From Thermodesulfobacteriota bacterium (GTDB taxonomy: Bacteria; Desulfobacterota; BSN033; UBA1163), in assembly GCA_030024065.1 (NCBI GenBank), contig JASEIE010000077.1, positions 1 to 13,163 on the forward strand: a stretch of DNA of 13,163 nt, written 5' to 3'. Shown one piece after another: positions 1-7,397 of the stretch (its first letter is position 1; the number at the start of each line of letters is the position of its first letter). The position numbers were made by a program, and so were the translations under genes. The notes under the pieces are model-generated. The model saw only the letters and a program-made list of their open reading frames with translations, made no database searches and was not told the origin of the DNA.

Positions 1-300
1 GCAGGAAGCTTCGTCTTTCTCTTCTATGTCGGGTCGAGGTTCCTCATCCTCTTTTCAGGGATTGATTCCCCCTATTACTTCAAAGAAAGAAAAGGGAATT
101 TAAAAGAACCTGTTGTTAAAACCCCCTTCTATCGGACCACCCAGTGGGTGGGAAAATTTTATCATTACCATGATATTGCCCTTTTCGTCTTCCTAATGAT
201 AATCTCCATCGCATTCCTCCTTTCCCTCATGATCGATTTGTTAGGAGGTAAGCCTCCTGGGAATACGATCCAGGATCTCTGGATTTCATGGTTTTTTTGA
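1..300 (+). CDS. C-terminal end of an unidentified membrane protein (partial)
   Basis: Frame 1 is open from the first base to a TGA at 298-300, giving 99 residues with no start codon needed inside the window, so the gene begins upstream. Two hydrophobic stretches are visible: one at about residues 3-20 (FVFLFYVGSRFLILFSG region) and a stronger one at about 64-83 (IALFVFLMIISIAFLLSL), separated by a charged segment rich in Lys, Arg and aromatic residues. This suggests an integral membrane protein with at least two spans in the fragment. I do not recognise the family. It is the only plus-strand gene I support and it converges on the minus-strand operon, so it is probably unrelated to it. The uninterrupted frame and the coding-like composition are the evidence; no homology is claimed. 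Confidence 0.6.
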   Translation, partial: AGSFVFLFYVGSRFLILFSGIDSPYYFKERKGNLKEPVVKTPFYRTTQWVGKFYHYHDIALFVFLMIISIAFLLSLMIDLLGGKPPGNTIQDLWISWFF

Positions 301-337
301 ATCAGTAGCTCTTTTGATTTAAAAATGACTTTGACTC

Positions 338-359
338 AAAAAAGGGTGAACCTACCTTT
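338..359 (-). terminator. Weak candidate intrinsic terminator for the operon
   Basis: On the minus strand, 22 bp past the E3 stop codon, an AAAGG...CCTTT stem with a 9-base loop is followed by further T residues (six T in all, three of them in the stem). The stem is short, so this is only a candidate end point for the operon in the 80-bp convergent gap. No convincing terminator is seen for the plus-strand gene. Confidence 0.3.
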
Positions 360-380
360 CTCAAATGTATGATGGATTTG

Positions 381-1793
381 TTATTCGTTTTCGGAAAGGC
401 CCAAAGCAAGATGAATCGCCTCTCCATCAGTGTCCAATGCCGCCTCAAAAAATGTCTCCCCCAATGTGGGATGAGGGAAAACTGTTTTCTTAATCCCGCG
501 GATGTCCACTCCATTTTGCATGGTCAGTGAAGCCAGTGAAATGAGTTCTGTGGCCTGGGGACCAATAATATGGACTCCTAAAACAGTCCCCGTTTCCGAA
601 TCGGAAACGATCTTGACAATGCCCTGCGTATTACCAATAGTTCCTGCTCGACCGTTTCCAACAAAGTGAAATTCTCCAACTTTAACTTTGTGACCGGCTT
701 TCTCTGCACCATCTTCGGTCAATCCTATTGAACTAACCTCTGGATCTCCCCAGATGCAATTCGGGAGAAACTGTGGTCGGCCATCAGGATTCAAGCCAAG
801 GAGGTGATCCACTGCACAGATGGCCTGCGTAATAGCCTTATGAGATAGGAAAGGTGGGCCAGCGGCATCACCTACAACATAAATGCCTTCCACAAGAGTC
901 TGCATTCCTGGTCCATATTCCAATAATCCGTCCTTCAACGGCAAACCAGCAGCTCCTATATTGAGACCCTTGTAATTGGGTTGCCGAGACCCCGTCATAA
1001 GCACTTTATCAACCTTGATTTCCTGCTCCTCCTTCCCAGCCTTAAGGATCAGTCTCACTCCTTCACCCCCAGTGAGGTCGGCCTCCACAACCATCGTCCG
1101 GGTCATTACTTTGATCTGACGATCAATTAAAGTTTTTTTATACCGATTAGCTAAGCTCTTGGGGAATCTATGCAAGATGTGGTCTTCTTTGTCTATAATC
1201 ACAACCCGCGAACCCAAGTTATGGTAAATGGATGCGAACTCCATACCACGACTGCCTGCCCCAATCACAGCCAAGGTTCTTGGAACTGTTTTGAGCCACA
1301 AAGCATCCTCTGTATTCCAGATATTTTCGCTGTCCACCTGCAGACCAAGATCATACTTTTCGAGCGCGCCTGTGGCTATAACCGTTCTTAGAGGAGATAT
1401 TTGCTCAGCCTTTCCATCAATGGTTTTAACATCAACAGATATGGAACTCGTGAAAGAAGCCTCTCCCTTCAACACAGTCACTCCCTTTCCTAATAGGAGG
1501 CTGTTAACCCAATTGCGCGAACCCTCCACCACCATATCTTTACGTTCGGTGATACGTTTGAGGTTGATTTTCATGTCACCCTTCATGAAATGAGAATTTC
1601 GGACACTCGAAATCATGAGCGTGTCTTCCAGAAGACACTTAGTGGGCACGCAGCCTCGATTGAGACAGGTCCCTCCCAAGTCTTGACATTCCACTAAAAT
1701 GACCTTCAGGCCTTTCTGGGCTGCTCTAATGGCCGAGGTGTAACCACCTGGCCCTCCACCTACAACGAGAAGATCACACTCCCTTTTGCTCAT
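381..1793 (-). CDS. lpdA: Dihydrolipoamide dehydrogenase (E3 subunit)
   Basis: A 470-residue flavoprotein disulfide reductase, the usual length for E3. It reoxidises the dihydrolipoyl arm of E2 and passes electrons through FAD to NAD+ in the cytoplasm. Visible motifs in order: FAD-binding GGGPGG near residues 12-17; the redox-active disulfide GGTCLNRGCVPTK with Cys43 and Cys48; a second dinucleotide fold GAGSRGMEFA for NAD; the FAD motif VYVVGDAAG; and the C-terminal dimer-interface motif HPTLGE with the catalytic pair His441 and Glu446. The ATG at 1793 has an AAGGAG ribosome site about 8 bases upstream. It is the last gene of the cluster, 69 bp after E2, as expected for the E3 of that complex. 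Family assignment is secure. Whether it also serves pyruvate, 2-oxoglutarate or glycine systems cannot be told. Confidence 0.95.
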   Translation of the reverse strand: MSKRECDLLVVGGGPGGYTSAIRAAQKGLKVILVECQDLGGTCLNRGCVPTKCLLEDTLMISSVRNSHFMKGDMKINLKRITERKDMVVEGSRNWVNSLLLGKGVTVLKGEASFTSSISVDVKTIDGKAEQISPLRTVIATGALEKYDLGLQVDSENIWNTEDALWLKTVPRTLAVIGAGSRGMEFASIYHNLGSRVVIIDKEDHILHRFPKSLANRYKKTLIDRQIKVMTRTMVVEADLTGGEGVRLILKAGKEEQEIKVDKVLMTGSRQPNYKGLNIGAAGLPLKDGLLEYGPGMQTLVEGIYVVGDAAGPPFLSHKAITQAICAVDHLLGLNPDGRPQFLPNCIWGDPEVSSIGLTEDGAEKAGHKVKVGEFHFVGNGRAGTIGNTQGIVKIVSDSETGTVLGVHIIGPQATELISLASLTMQNGVDIRGIKKTVFPHPTLGETFFEAALDTDGEAIHLALGLSENE

Positions 1794-1862
1794 TCAATGA
1801 ACTCCTTAAATTTTTTATTACTTCTTGCGCTTCCTTCTTCAGTTTCTCAAGGATCTCACCAT

Positions 1863-2963
1863 TTACCTGAGGATTTTTCGAAACTGATCGGGATGTTCAA
1901 TGACCTCTTTCAACCTCCCCAGGAAGAGCGACGCCGGGACCCCATCAATAACCCGGTGATCGAAGGTCAAACAAAGATAGCTCATGGTTCGGATCGCTAA
2001 TTGGCCAGCATGCACGGCTGGCTTGGGGCCGATCTTCCCAACGGCCAGGATAGCGTTTTCGGGGGGGTTAATGATAGGCGTAATGATATCTGTATCGACT
2101 TTGCCTCCGCTGCTTAAAGTAAATGTTCCTCCCTTATAATGGGCTGGCTCCAGTTCATTGGAACGAGCTTTTTGAGAAAGCTTTTTGACTTCACGACTAA
2201 TCATCAACAAGCTCTTCGTATCCGCATTCCGAACCACCGGGACCATCAAACCGTCCTCCAAGGCTACGGCTACACCGATATTATATTCACCCCAACAGAT
2301 GATCTCATTCCCCACGAGAGTCGAGTTCATGATAGGAAACTCTTGAAGAGTGAAGGCAAGAAGTTTGACAAGCATATCCACAAAGGTGATCTTGTTCTCT
2401 GGATGATCCAATATGAACTCCTGGCGAAACTGGTCAAGTTCGGTCATGTCCGTTTCAGAGACGATGGTTAATTGGGCACCACTATGAAGACTTGAAAAAA
2501 GATTTTCGGCAATCCTTCGACGCATGCCTGCGAAAGGGATGCGTTTTAAGATCTTCCTGTCACCGAAGATTTGTGTTCGCGAGACGGGAATTACTCCTTT
2601 CTCTTTTTCTTCTCCTTCTTCAAAAGAAATGCGGACCCCTTCTTTCTCCTCTCCCTCTTCAAATAAGAATTCGCCCCGGGCTTCCTTTTCCTTCGACAAT
2701 TCAAGCTTGTATGCTTCGAATTCCTCTGGGCCATCGGCCACAACACCTAATATTTCCCCAATTCTCACCTTATCGTTCATATTTCGTAAGCTGAAAACGA
2801 GGCCCGAAGCAGCTGCTTCTACCTCATAGCTAACCTTTGCTGTTTCGATTACGACGACTGTTTCGCCTTTTTCAACCACCTCTCCATCGGCCTTCAGCCA
2901 TTTTACTACGGTGATACTATCTTGTGTCATTCCTAACTTGGGTACCCTGATCGGTGTAATCAC
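1863..2963 (-). CDS. Lipoyl E2 acyltransferase of a 2-oxoacid/acetoin dehydrogenase complex, without a clear subunit-binding domain
   Basis: A 366-residue E2, at the short end for the family. An N-terminal lipoyl domain (about 1-78) carries the lipoylation lysine Lys43 in an ETAKVS context. The C-terminal catalytic domain (about 138-366) has GGTFTLS, TPIINPPENAIL and the active-site motif DHRVIDG (335-341; His336, Asp340). It would take the acyl group from E1 onto lipoyl-lysine and transfer it to CoA. Between the domains, where a peripheral-subunit-binding domain of about 35 residues normally sits, there is only a highly charged linker with FEEGEEKE repeated twice. The start is a GTG with AAGGAG 7 bases upstream; no ATG lies nearby. 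It follows the MDR gene by 37 bp and precedes E3 by 69 bp. Acetoin versus pyruvate or branched-chain specificity is not readable from E2 alone. Confidence 0.9.
   Translation of the reverse strand: MITPIRVPKLGMTQDSITVVKWLKADGEVVEKGETVVVIETAKVSYEVEAAASGLVFSLRNMNDKVRIGEILGVVADGPEEFEAYKLELSKEKEARGEFLFEEGEEKEGVRISFEEGEEKEKGVIPVSRTQIFGDRKILKRIPFAGMRRRIAENLFSSLHSGAQLTIVSETDMTELDQFRQEFILDHPENKITFVDMLVKLLAFTLQEFPIMNSTLVGNEIICWGEYNIGVAVALEDGLMVPVVRNADTKSLLMISREVKKLSQKARSNELEPAHYKGGTFTLSSGGKVDTDIITPIINPPENAILAVGKIGPKPAVHAGQLAIRTMSYLCLTFDHRVIDGVPASLFLGRLKEVIEHPDQFRKILR
2586..2663 (-). repeat. Two tandem 39-bp units in the E2 linker
   Basis: Codons 101-113 and 114-126 of the E2 gene both begin FEEGEEKE and form two adjacent 13-residue units (FEEGEEKEGVRIS and FEEGEEKEKGVIP). 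The nucleotide copies are similar but diverged at third positions, so the duplication is not brand new. It lies exactly in the interdomain linker where the subunit-binding domain would be expected. Confidence 0.75.
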
Positions 2964-3000
2964 AGTATAACTCCTTTTCTTACTTTTTTAGGAAGCGACG

Positions 3001-4038
3001 TTAGGGTTTCACAAGGATCTTGACCTTCTCATGGGAGGTGAGCAGTTGTTTAAAACCCTTTTCTCTTATGTCAGCCAACGGAATAACCTCAGAAATGAAT
3101 AATCCAGTATTTATTCTTTTTTGATGCAGAAATTCGATCACATACTTGAACTCATCGTAGTAGCCCAAAACACCCTTCATCTCCACCTCCCATAGCACCA
3201 GCATAAAAGGATTTATCAGCACTTCACTGTCATTGATGCCTATTACCATAACCTGGCCGCCGCTTTTGACGTAGTTAATGGAGGTCTGGAATGAAAAGGG
3301 TACCCCTGCGCAGTCAAAAACAATGTCTGCTCCAATCCCATCTGTGAGATCAAATATGTGCTCTCTTAAGCCCTTCCCTTCGGAAAATGGATTCAGGGCA
3401 ACATCGGCTCCCAAATTTCGTGCGGTCTCGGATTTTGTGGAAGAAATCTCCAAAACAATAATCTTGCCAGCCCCTCCCAGCATCAAAAACTGGAGGACCC
3501 CCAGACCAATCATACCAGCCCCAATAATCACAACAGAATCTCCGGGTTTAAATCGAGACAGGCGTACTCCATGGAGGGAAGTGGCAAGAGGTTCAATAAG
3601 GGCCGCTTCTTTAAAAGAAACGCTTGAAGGCAATTTGAAGAGCATTTCGTCAGGATACCGGATTCTGACATATTCAGCAAAAGCCCCGTCATTATTCGGT
3701 GAGATACCAATGGCCCTTCCAAGAGCCTGGGGGCAGAGGGAATATTGTCCTCTACAACACCAGTAGCACTTCCCGCATTGGGCAATTGGTTTGACCACCA
3801 CTCTATCACCCGGTTGGAAATTTTGAACCTCCTCCCCCACCTCGGTTACGACACCACAACACTCATGCCCCATGACCGTTCCAATTGGAACCAAGATCCC
3901 GTTCAGATAGCCATGGACATCTGAGCCGCAGATACCGCAGTATTCAACTTTCACCAAGACATCGCCCGATTGGACCTCAGGCTTAGGTTTGTCTTGAAAT
4001 TCGATCTTTGCAAGACCTACTAAAACCGGAACTCTCAT
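3001..4038 (-). CDS. Zinc-dependent medium-chain alcohol dehydrogenase, (R,R)-butanediol/threonine dehydrogenase-like
   Basis: A 345-residue MDR-family NAD-dependent alcohol dehydrogenase. Residues seen: catalytic zinc ligand Cys37 in CGICGSDVHGY with Asp40 and His42; GHE at 57-59 (His58, Glu59); four structural-zinc cysteines Cys88, Cys91, Cys94 and Cys102 in the usual x2-x2-x7 spacing; a Rossmann GAGMIG at 173-178 followed by Glu197, which favours NAD over NADP. The C-terminal GFKQLL...KVKILVKP resembles butanediol, sorbitol and threonine dehydrogenases. I start it at the ATG at 4038, preceded by AAAGGAGGG; an in-frame GTG at 4059 would place the ribosome site inside the gene. It lies 30 bp after the SDR and 37 bp before E2. 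Next to an acetoin-type complex, oxidation of a secondary alcohol such as 2,3-butanediol is the best guess. Substrate is inferred, family is secure. Confidence 0.88.
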   Translation of the reverse strand: MRVPVLVGLAKIEFQDKPKPEVQSGDVLVKVEYCGICGSDVHGYLNGILVPIGTVMGHECCGVVTEVGEEVQNFQPGDRVVVKPIAQCGKCYWCCRGQYSLCPQALGRAIGISPNNDGAFAEYVRIRYPDEMLFKLPSSVSFKEAALIEPLATSLHGVRLSRFKPGDSVVIIGAGMIGLGVLQFLMLGGAGKIIVLEISSTKSETARNLGADVALNPFSEGKGLREHIFDLTDGIGADIVFDCAGVPFSFQTSINYVKSGGQVMVIGINDSEVLINPFMLVLWEVEMKGVLGYYDEFKYVIEFLHQKRINTGLFISEVIPLADIREKGFKQLLTSHEKVKILVKP

Positions 4039-4068
4039 GGTTGAAAACCCTCCTTTCACCTGGGCGAT

Positions 4069-4887
4069 TTAGTTAAAAATAGCCCCACCATCAACATTGA
4101 TAGCTTGACCGGTAATCTCCCTGGCATCATCAGAGGATAGAAAAACCACTGCATTACCAATATCTTCAGGAGTCTGAGGTCTTTGGAATGGAATCATGTT
4201 TTGGACCACCGTTTTAAAAACTTCACCTGGATTCATTCCTTTGAATGGGGGATAGGATTGAGACAACACCCTAGCCCCCACCTCCCACATAGGTGTCCAG
4301 ATCACGCCAGGACAGATGGTGTTCACGTTGATGCTATAAGGAGCTAACTGCAAAGCAACCGCTTGGGTCAGGACGATTACACCTGCTTTACTGGCTGAAT
4401 AGTGAGGGATCCAATCGATCCCTTTACGCCCAGCAACGGAAGAAATATTGATGATCTTCCCTCTCTTCTGCTGTTTAAAGTATGGGGCGATGGCACGATT
4501 ACACAGAAAGACGCCTTTGAGGTTAACATCAATGGTAAGGTCCCATTCCTCCTCAGAAACAGTCTCTAATGTAAGCGGTTCTCCCGAGTCGCCCCGATAT
4601 ACAAACCCTCCAACACCAGCGGCACATACCAGAATGTCGATCCGCTCCATCTTTTTGAGGCTTTTCTCAATTAGGTTCTTACATTCATTAGCGATGCGAA
4701 CATCGGTTTGGACAGCTAATGATCCTCGTCCCATTTCTTTCATCCTTGCGGCTACTTTCTCTGCCATATCTAGTTTCAAATCACTTACGACCACGTGGGC
4801 ACCCTCCCTAGCCAGGCAAAGACAGATTCCTTCACCCAGGCCACCTCCACCTCCTGTCACTACAGCAACCTGGTCTTTCAATCTCAT
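4069..4887 (-). CDS. Short-chain dehydrogenase/reductase, butanediol/sorbitol dehydrogenase-like
   Basis: A 272-residue classical SDR, cytoplasmic and NAD-linked. Motifs: TGGGGGLG at residues 11-18 (TGxxxGxG); Asp36 at the end of the second beta strand, which selects NAD; a CAAG variant of NNAG at 88-91; Asn122; and the catalytic Ser150, Tyr163 and Lys167 in the NISS and YSASK motifs. The C-terminal half contains CPGVIWTPMW and ends TGQAINVDGGAIFN, which looks like meso-2,3-butanediol and sorbitol dehydrogenases rather than FabG. The ATG at 4887 follows an AGGAGGTGA site; a GTG one codon earlier is an alternative. It sits between livF (14-bp gap) and the MDR gene, so two unrelated dehydrogenases are paired. 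They may act on different stereoisomers or on successive hydroxyls of one substrate. Substrate is inference. Confidence 0.88.
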   Translation of the reverse strand: MRLKDQVAVVTGGGGGLGEGICLCLAREGAHVVVSDLKLDMAEKVAARMKEMGRGSLAVQTDVRIANECKNLIEKSLKKMERIDILVCAAGVGGFVYRGDSGEPLTLETVSEEEWDLTIDVNLKGVFLCNRAIAPYFKQQKRGKIINISSVAGRKGIDWIPHYSASKAGVIVLTQAVALQLAPYSINVNTICPGVIWTPMWEVGARVLSQSYPPFKGMNPGEVFKTVVQNMIPFQRPQTPEDIGNAVVFLSSDDAREITGQAINVDGGAIFN

Positions 4888-4901
4888 CACACCCTCACCT
4901 C

Positions 4902-5615
4902 CTATTTTCCTAAATAAATCTGCTTCACCTCCGGGTTATTAAAAAGATTTTCCCCGGTGTCTTCGAGGCTAACTTCTCCTGTCTTCAAGACATAACCACG
5001 ATTAGCAATGGAAAGTGAAATTTCTACGTTCTGCTCCACCAAAAGAAGTGTCAACCCATCTTCATTCAATTCTCTTAAAACTTTGAAAATCGCTATAATG
5101 ATTAACGGGGCAAGTCCCATAGAGGGTTCATCTAAGAGCATAACCTTAGGTTTGGACATGAGGGCTCGCCCAATGGCCAGCATCTGCTGTTCACCCCCAC
5201 TTAGTGTCCCCCCTTTCTGCCTTTTCCTTTCCCCAAGAATAGGAAATATCCGGTAGACAAACTCCATGCCTTTTGTAATCTCATTTCTGGAATTTCTATT
5301 AAATCGGACGTAAGCACCCATTTTCAAATTATCCTGTACAGATAAAGTCGGAAATATATGTCTCCCCTCCGGAACCTGACATAACCCCTTCTTCACTCTC
5401 TTTTCAGGACACATGTTTGAGATATCTTCCCCTTGAAACAGGATATGGCCTTCTCGGGGGATCAGTATCCCAGAAGTGGTATTTAAAAGGGTCGTTTTTC
5501 CTGCCCCATTGGAGCCGACAATGGCGACAATCTCGTTTTGGAAAACATTGATGGAAACCTTGTTTAATACACAAATGTCTCCATAGTAAGTGGATACACC
5601 TTGTAATCTAAGCAT
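4902..5615 (-). CDS. livF: Branched-chain-amino-acid-type ABC transporter ATP-binding protein LivF
   Basis: A 237-residue ABC ATPase, the usual LivF length. Walker A GSNGAGKTT (Lys40), the signature LSGGEQQMLAIGRAL, Walker B VMLLDEP followed by SMGLAP, and the switch region VEQNVE are all present. It would pair with LivG on the cytoplasmic face of the LivH/LivM pore to power import. Its ATG overlaps the end of livG by 8 bases (ATGCTTAG), which indicates translational coupling. A G-rich ribosome site lies inside the livG tail. Confidence 0.95.
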   Translation of the reverse strand: MLRLQGVSTYYGDICVLNKVSINVFQNEIVAIVGSNGAGKTTLLNTTSGILIPREGHILFQGEDISNMCPEKRVKKGLCQVPEGRHIFPTLSVQDNLKMGAYVRFNRNSRNEITKGMEFVYRIFPILGERKRQKGGTLSGGEQQMLAIGRALMSKPKVMLLDEPSMGLAPLIIIAIFKVLRELNEDGLTLLLVEQNVEISLSIANRGYVLKTGEVSLEDTGENLFNNPEVKQIYLGK

Positions 5616-6372
5616 TTTCGAATTTCCCCCCTAGATATGCTTCGATGACGTGGGGGTCATTTTGGATTTCTTCAGGTCTTCCATTAGCGATGATTTTTCC
5701 ATAATTCATCACCGTGATCTCATCAGAAATATTCATAACCAGTCCCATATTATGCTCAACGATGAAAAGGGTGACACCTTTTTCTCTGATCTCGCGAATC
5801 TTTTTGGCCAAGATCTCAGCTTCACTGGTATTCATGCCCGCAGCGGGTTCGTCCAAAAGCAGGAGCTTAGGCCTTGAAGCCAAAGTCCGGGCAACCTCAA
5901 GAAGCCTTTTCTCTCCATAGGAGAGGCTGGTAGCCAGAAAATCTGCTTTTTCTAAAAGTCCCACAAATTTTAATAATTCAAAAGAATCCTCCCGAGTCTG
6001 GAGTTCTTCTCTCTTAACTTTTGGAAGCCATAAACCTGATTCGAGAAAACCGGTCTTCTGATGCAAATGCCCTCCGGTCATCACATTTTCAAGAACAGAC
6101 ATGTTCTCAAAGAGCCTCAGCAACTGGAATGTACGTCCGATGCCAAGAGAAGCAATTTCATGAGGAGGCATTCGTGAAATCTCCTTCCCCAGAAAATACA
6201 TCTTTCCAGATGTAGCCTTAGCAACCCCTGTAATTAAATTGAAGATAGTGGTCTTTCCTGCCCCGTTAGGACCGATCAGGGCTTTAATCATTCCCTCCTC
6301 AACCTGAAGGGAGACCATATTTAGAGCCCGAAGGCCATTAAAATCTTTGACTACATTTTCCAGAACCAGCAT
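5608..6372 (-). CDS. livG: Branched-chain-amino-acid-type ABC transporter ATP-binding protein LivG
   Basis: A 254-residue ABC ATPase. Walker A GPNGAGKTT with Lys40, the LivG-type signature LSYGEKRLLEVARTL, Walker B LLLLDEPAAGMN and the switch EHNMG are intact. I use the ATG at 6372, because homologues begin with a short lead into the first beta strand as here (MLVLENVVKDF) and a GGGGAA site lies 6 bases upstream. A longer reading from a TTG at 6393 is possible. Either way the gene overlaps the 3' end of livM (35 or 56 bases), so livM and livG are probably translationally coupled. With LivF it forms the ATPase heterodimer of the importer. Confidence 0.95.
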   Translation of the reverse strand: MLVLENVVKDFNGLRALNMVSLQVEEGMIKALIGPNGAGKTTIFNLITGVAKATSGKMYFLGKEISRMPPHEIASLGIGRTFQLLRLFENMSVLENVMTGGHLHQKTGFLESGLWLPKVKREELQTREDSFELLKFVGLLEKADFLATSLSYGEKRLLEVARTLASRPKLLLLDEPAAGMNTSEAEILAKKIREIREKGVTLFIVEHNMGLVMNISDEITVMNYGKIIANGRPEEIQNDPHVIEAYLGGKFENA

Positions 6373-7318
6373 GGAGGTTCCCCATTTTGACAAATCGGCG
6401 AAATAATCTATTCATGGCCGGTTGAATTCCTTGAGGCATAAAAATCAAGATCAGGATTAAAAGAAAACCGTAGATCACCATGCTGTATTGTGCAAATTGA
6501 CTCAACCAGTCCGTCAACCATGTAAGAATGAGTGCACCAATGACAGGTCCTTCTAACGTCCCCATTCCTCCGATGATGACAACGATCACGATATAGATGG
6601 ATAGGCTCACAGTAAATGAGGTGGGAACCACCGTCGAAAAGAAGAAGGCGAAAAGAGACCCGGCTAATCCCGCATAGGCTCCGCTCAATGTAAAAATCTT
6701 CACCTTGAAATCAGCCACATCAATACCCAATGTCGAGGAGGCGATTTCATCCGTACAGATTGCGCGAAGTGCCCTACCCGAACGGGACCTCACCAGATGA
6801 TAAGAGTAAAGAGAGAGTCCTAACAAAACGCTCCATGTGAGATAATAAATCCTGATATTGTTATCAAATTCAAAACCAAAGATGGAAAACCAGGGAATAC
6901 CTCCGATACCTACCCATCCCCGTGTCAATGATTTGGTTTCTGCGGCGAAAATAAAGAATATTTCCCCGAAACCAAGGGTTGCCAGAGCCAGAAAATAGCT
7001 CCTTAATTTCAGGATCGGTTTTCCAATAAGGTAAGCGATAAGGGCAGTGATGATTACCGAAGCAAAAAGGGCTGCAGTAGTTGGCCACCCATAGATCACA
7101 GTTAAGATGGCGGAGGTGTAGGCTCCGATTCCGAAAAAGGCGGCATGTCCAAGGGAGATCTGTCCAGCATACCCCAACAGCAGGCTCATCCCCAAAGATA
7201 TTATGGAATAAATAGCAATTAAGCTCATCACGTAATAAAAATGTGGTCCCTGATACAAGAGGGGAAGGATCCCTATTAGAAAACAGTACCAAAAGGTTTT
7301 TTTTCTAAGGATTCCCAT
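6338..7318 (-). CDS. livM: Branched-chain-amino-acid-type ABC transporter permease LivM
   Basis: A 326-residue integral membrane permease with about eight to ten hydrophobic segments and the LivM hallmark GYAGQISLGHAAFFGIGAY at about 49-67. The later GGMGTLEGPVIGA loop is where the ATPases couple. It forms the inner-membrane channel with LivH. The ATG at 7318 is the first possible start because an in-frame TAA lies two codons upstream. It has no recognisable Shine-Dalgarno sequence; instead an AT-rich palindrome precedes it. The hydrophilic C-terminal tail, of about 25 residues, overlaps livG. Confidence 0.93.
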   Translation of the reverse strand: MGILRKKTFWYCFLIGILPLLYQGPHFYYVMSLIAIYSIISLGMSLLLGYAGQISLGHAAFFGIGAYTSAILTVIYGWPTTAALFASVIITALIAYLIGKPILKLRSYFLALATLGFGEIFFIFAAETKSLTRGWVGIGGIPWFSIFGFEFDNNIRIYYLTWSVLLGLSLYSYHLVRSRSGRALRAICTDEIASSTLGIDVADFKVKIFTLSGAYAGLAGSLFAFFFSTVVPTSFTVSLSIYIVIVVIIGGMGTLEGPVIGALILTWLTDWLSQFAQYSMVIYGFLLILILIFMPQGIQPAMNRLFRRFVKMGNLHAGSGKCSQRF

Positions 7319-7320
7319 GT

Positions 7321-7373
7321 ATTATCGATCGAATAATAGTATAAGTTACTCTTCGAAAATGCGAGAAGAACTT
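7321..7373 (-). other. Structured livH-livM intergenic segment
   Basis: The 79-bp gap between livH and livM contains two symmetric elements. One is ATTATCGATCGAATAAT at 7321-7337, a palindrome apart from one extra base, directly before the livM start. The other is an imperfect hairpin at 7343-7373 whose arms begin AAGTT and end AACTT around a CATTTT loop on the minus strand. No ribosome site is visible. They may be RNA structures that tune livM translation or processing; I cannot assign a specific role. Confidence 0.3.
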
Positions 7374-7397
7374 TTGACCCCATGGGTGGTTACGGCT

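Noticed and set aside
1790..1880. Coding-like charged frame (NGEILEKLKKEAQEVIK) after the E2 stop, suggesting a frameshifted E2 tail or small gene
   Set aside because: It is about 40 codons long, has no usable start codon, and E2 already ends at a normal C terminus for the family; it is probably chance in an AG-rich spacer.
4448..4942. 164-codon plus-strand open frame opposite the SDR and the livF end
   Set aside because: It is antisense to two secure genes, with proline/serine-rich low-complexity translation typical of a shadow frame.
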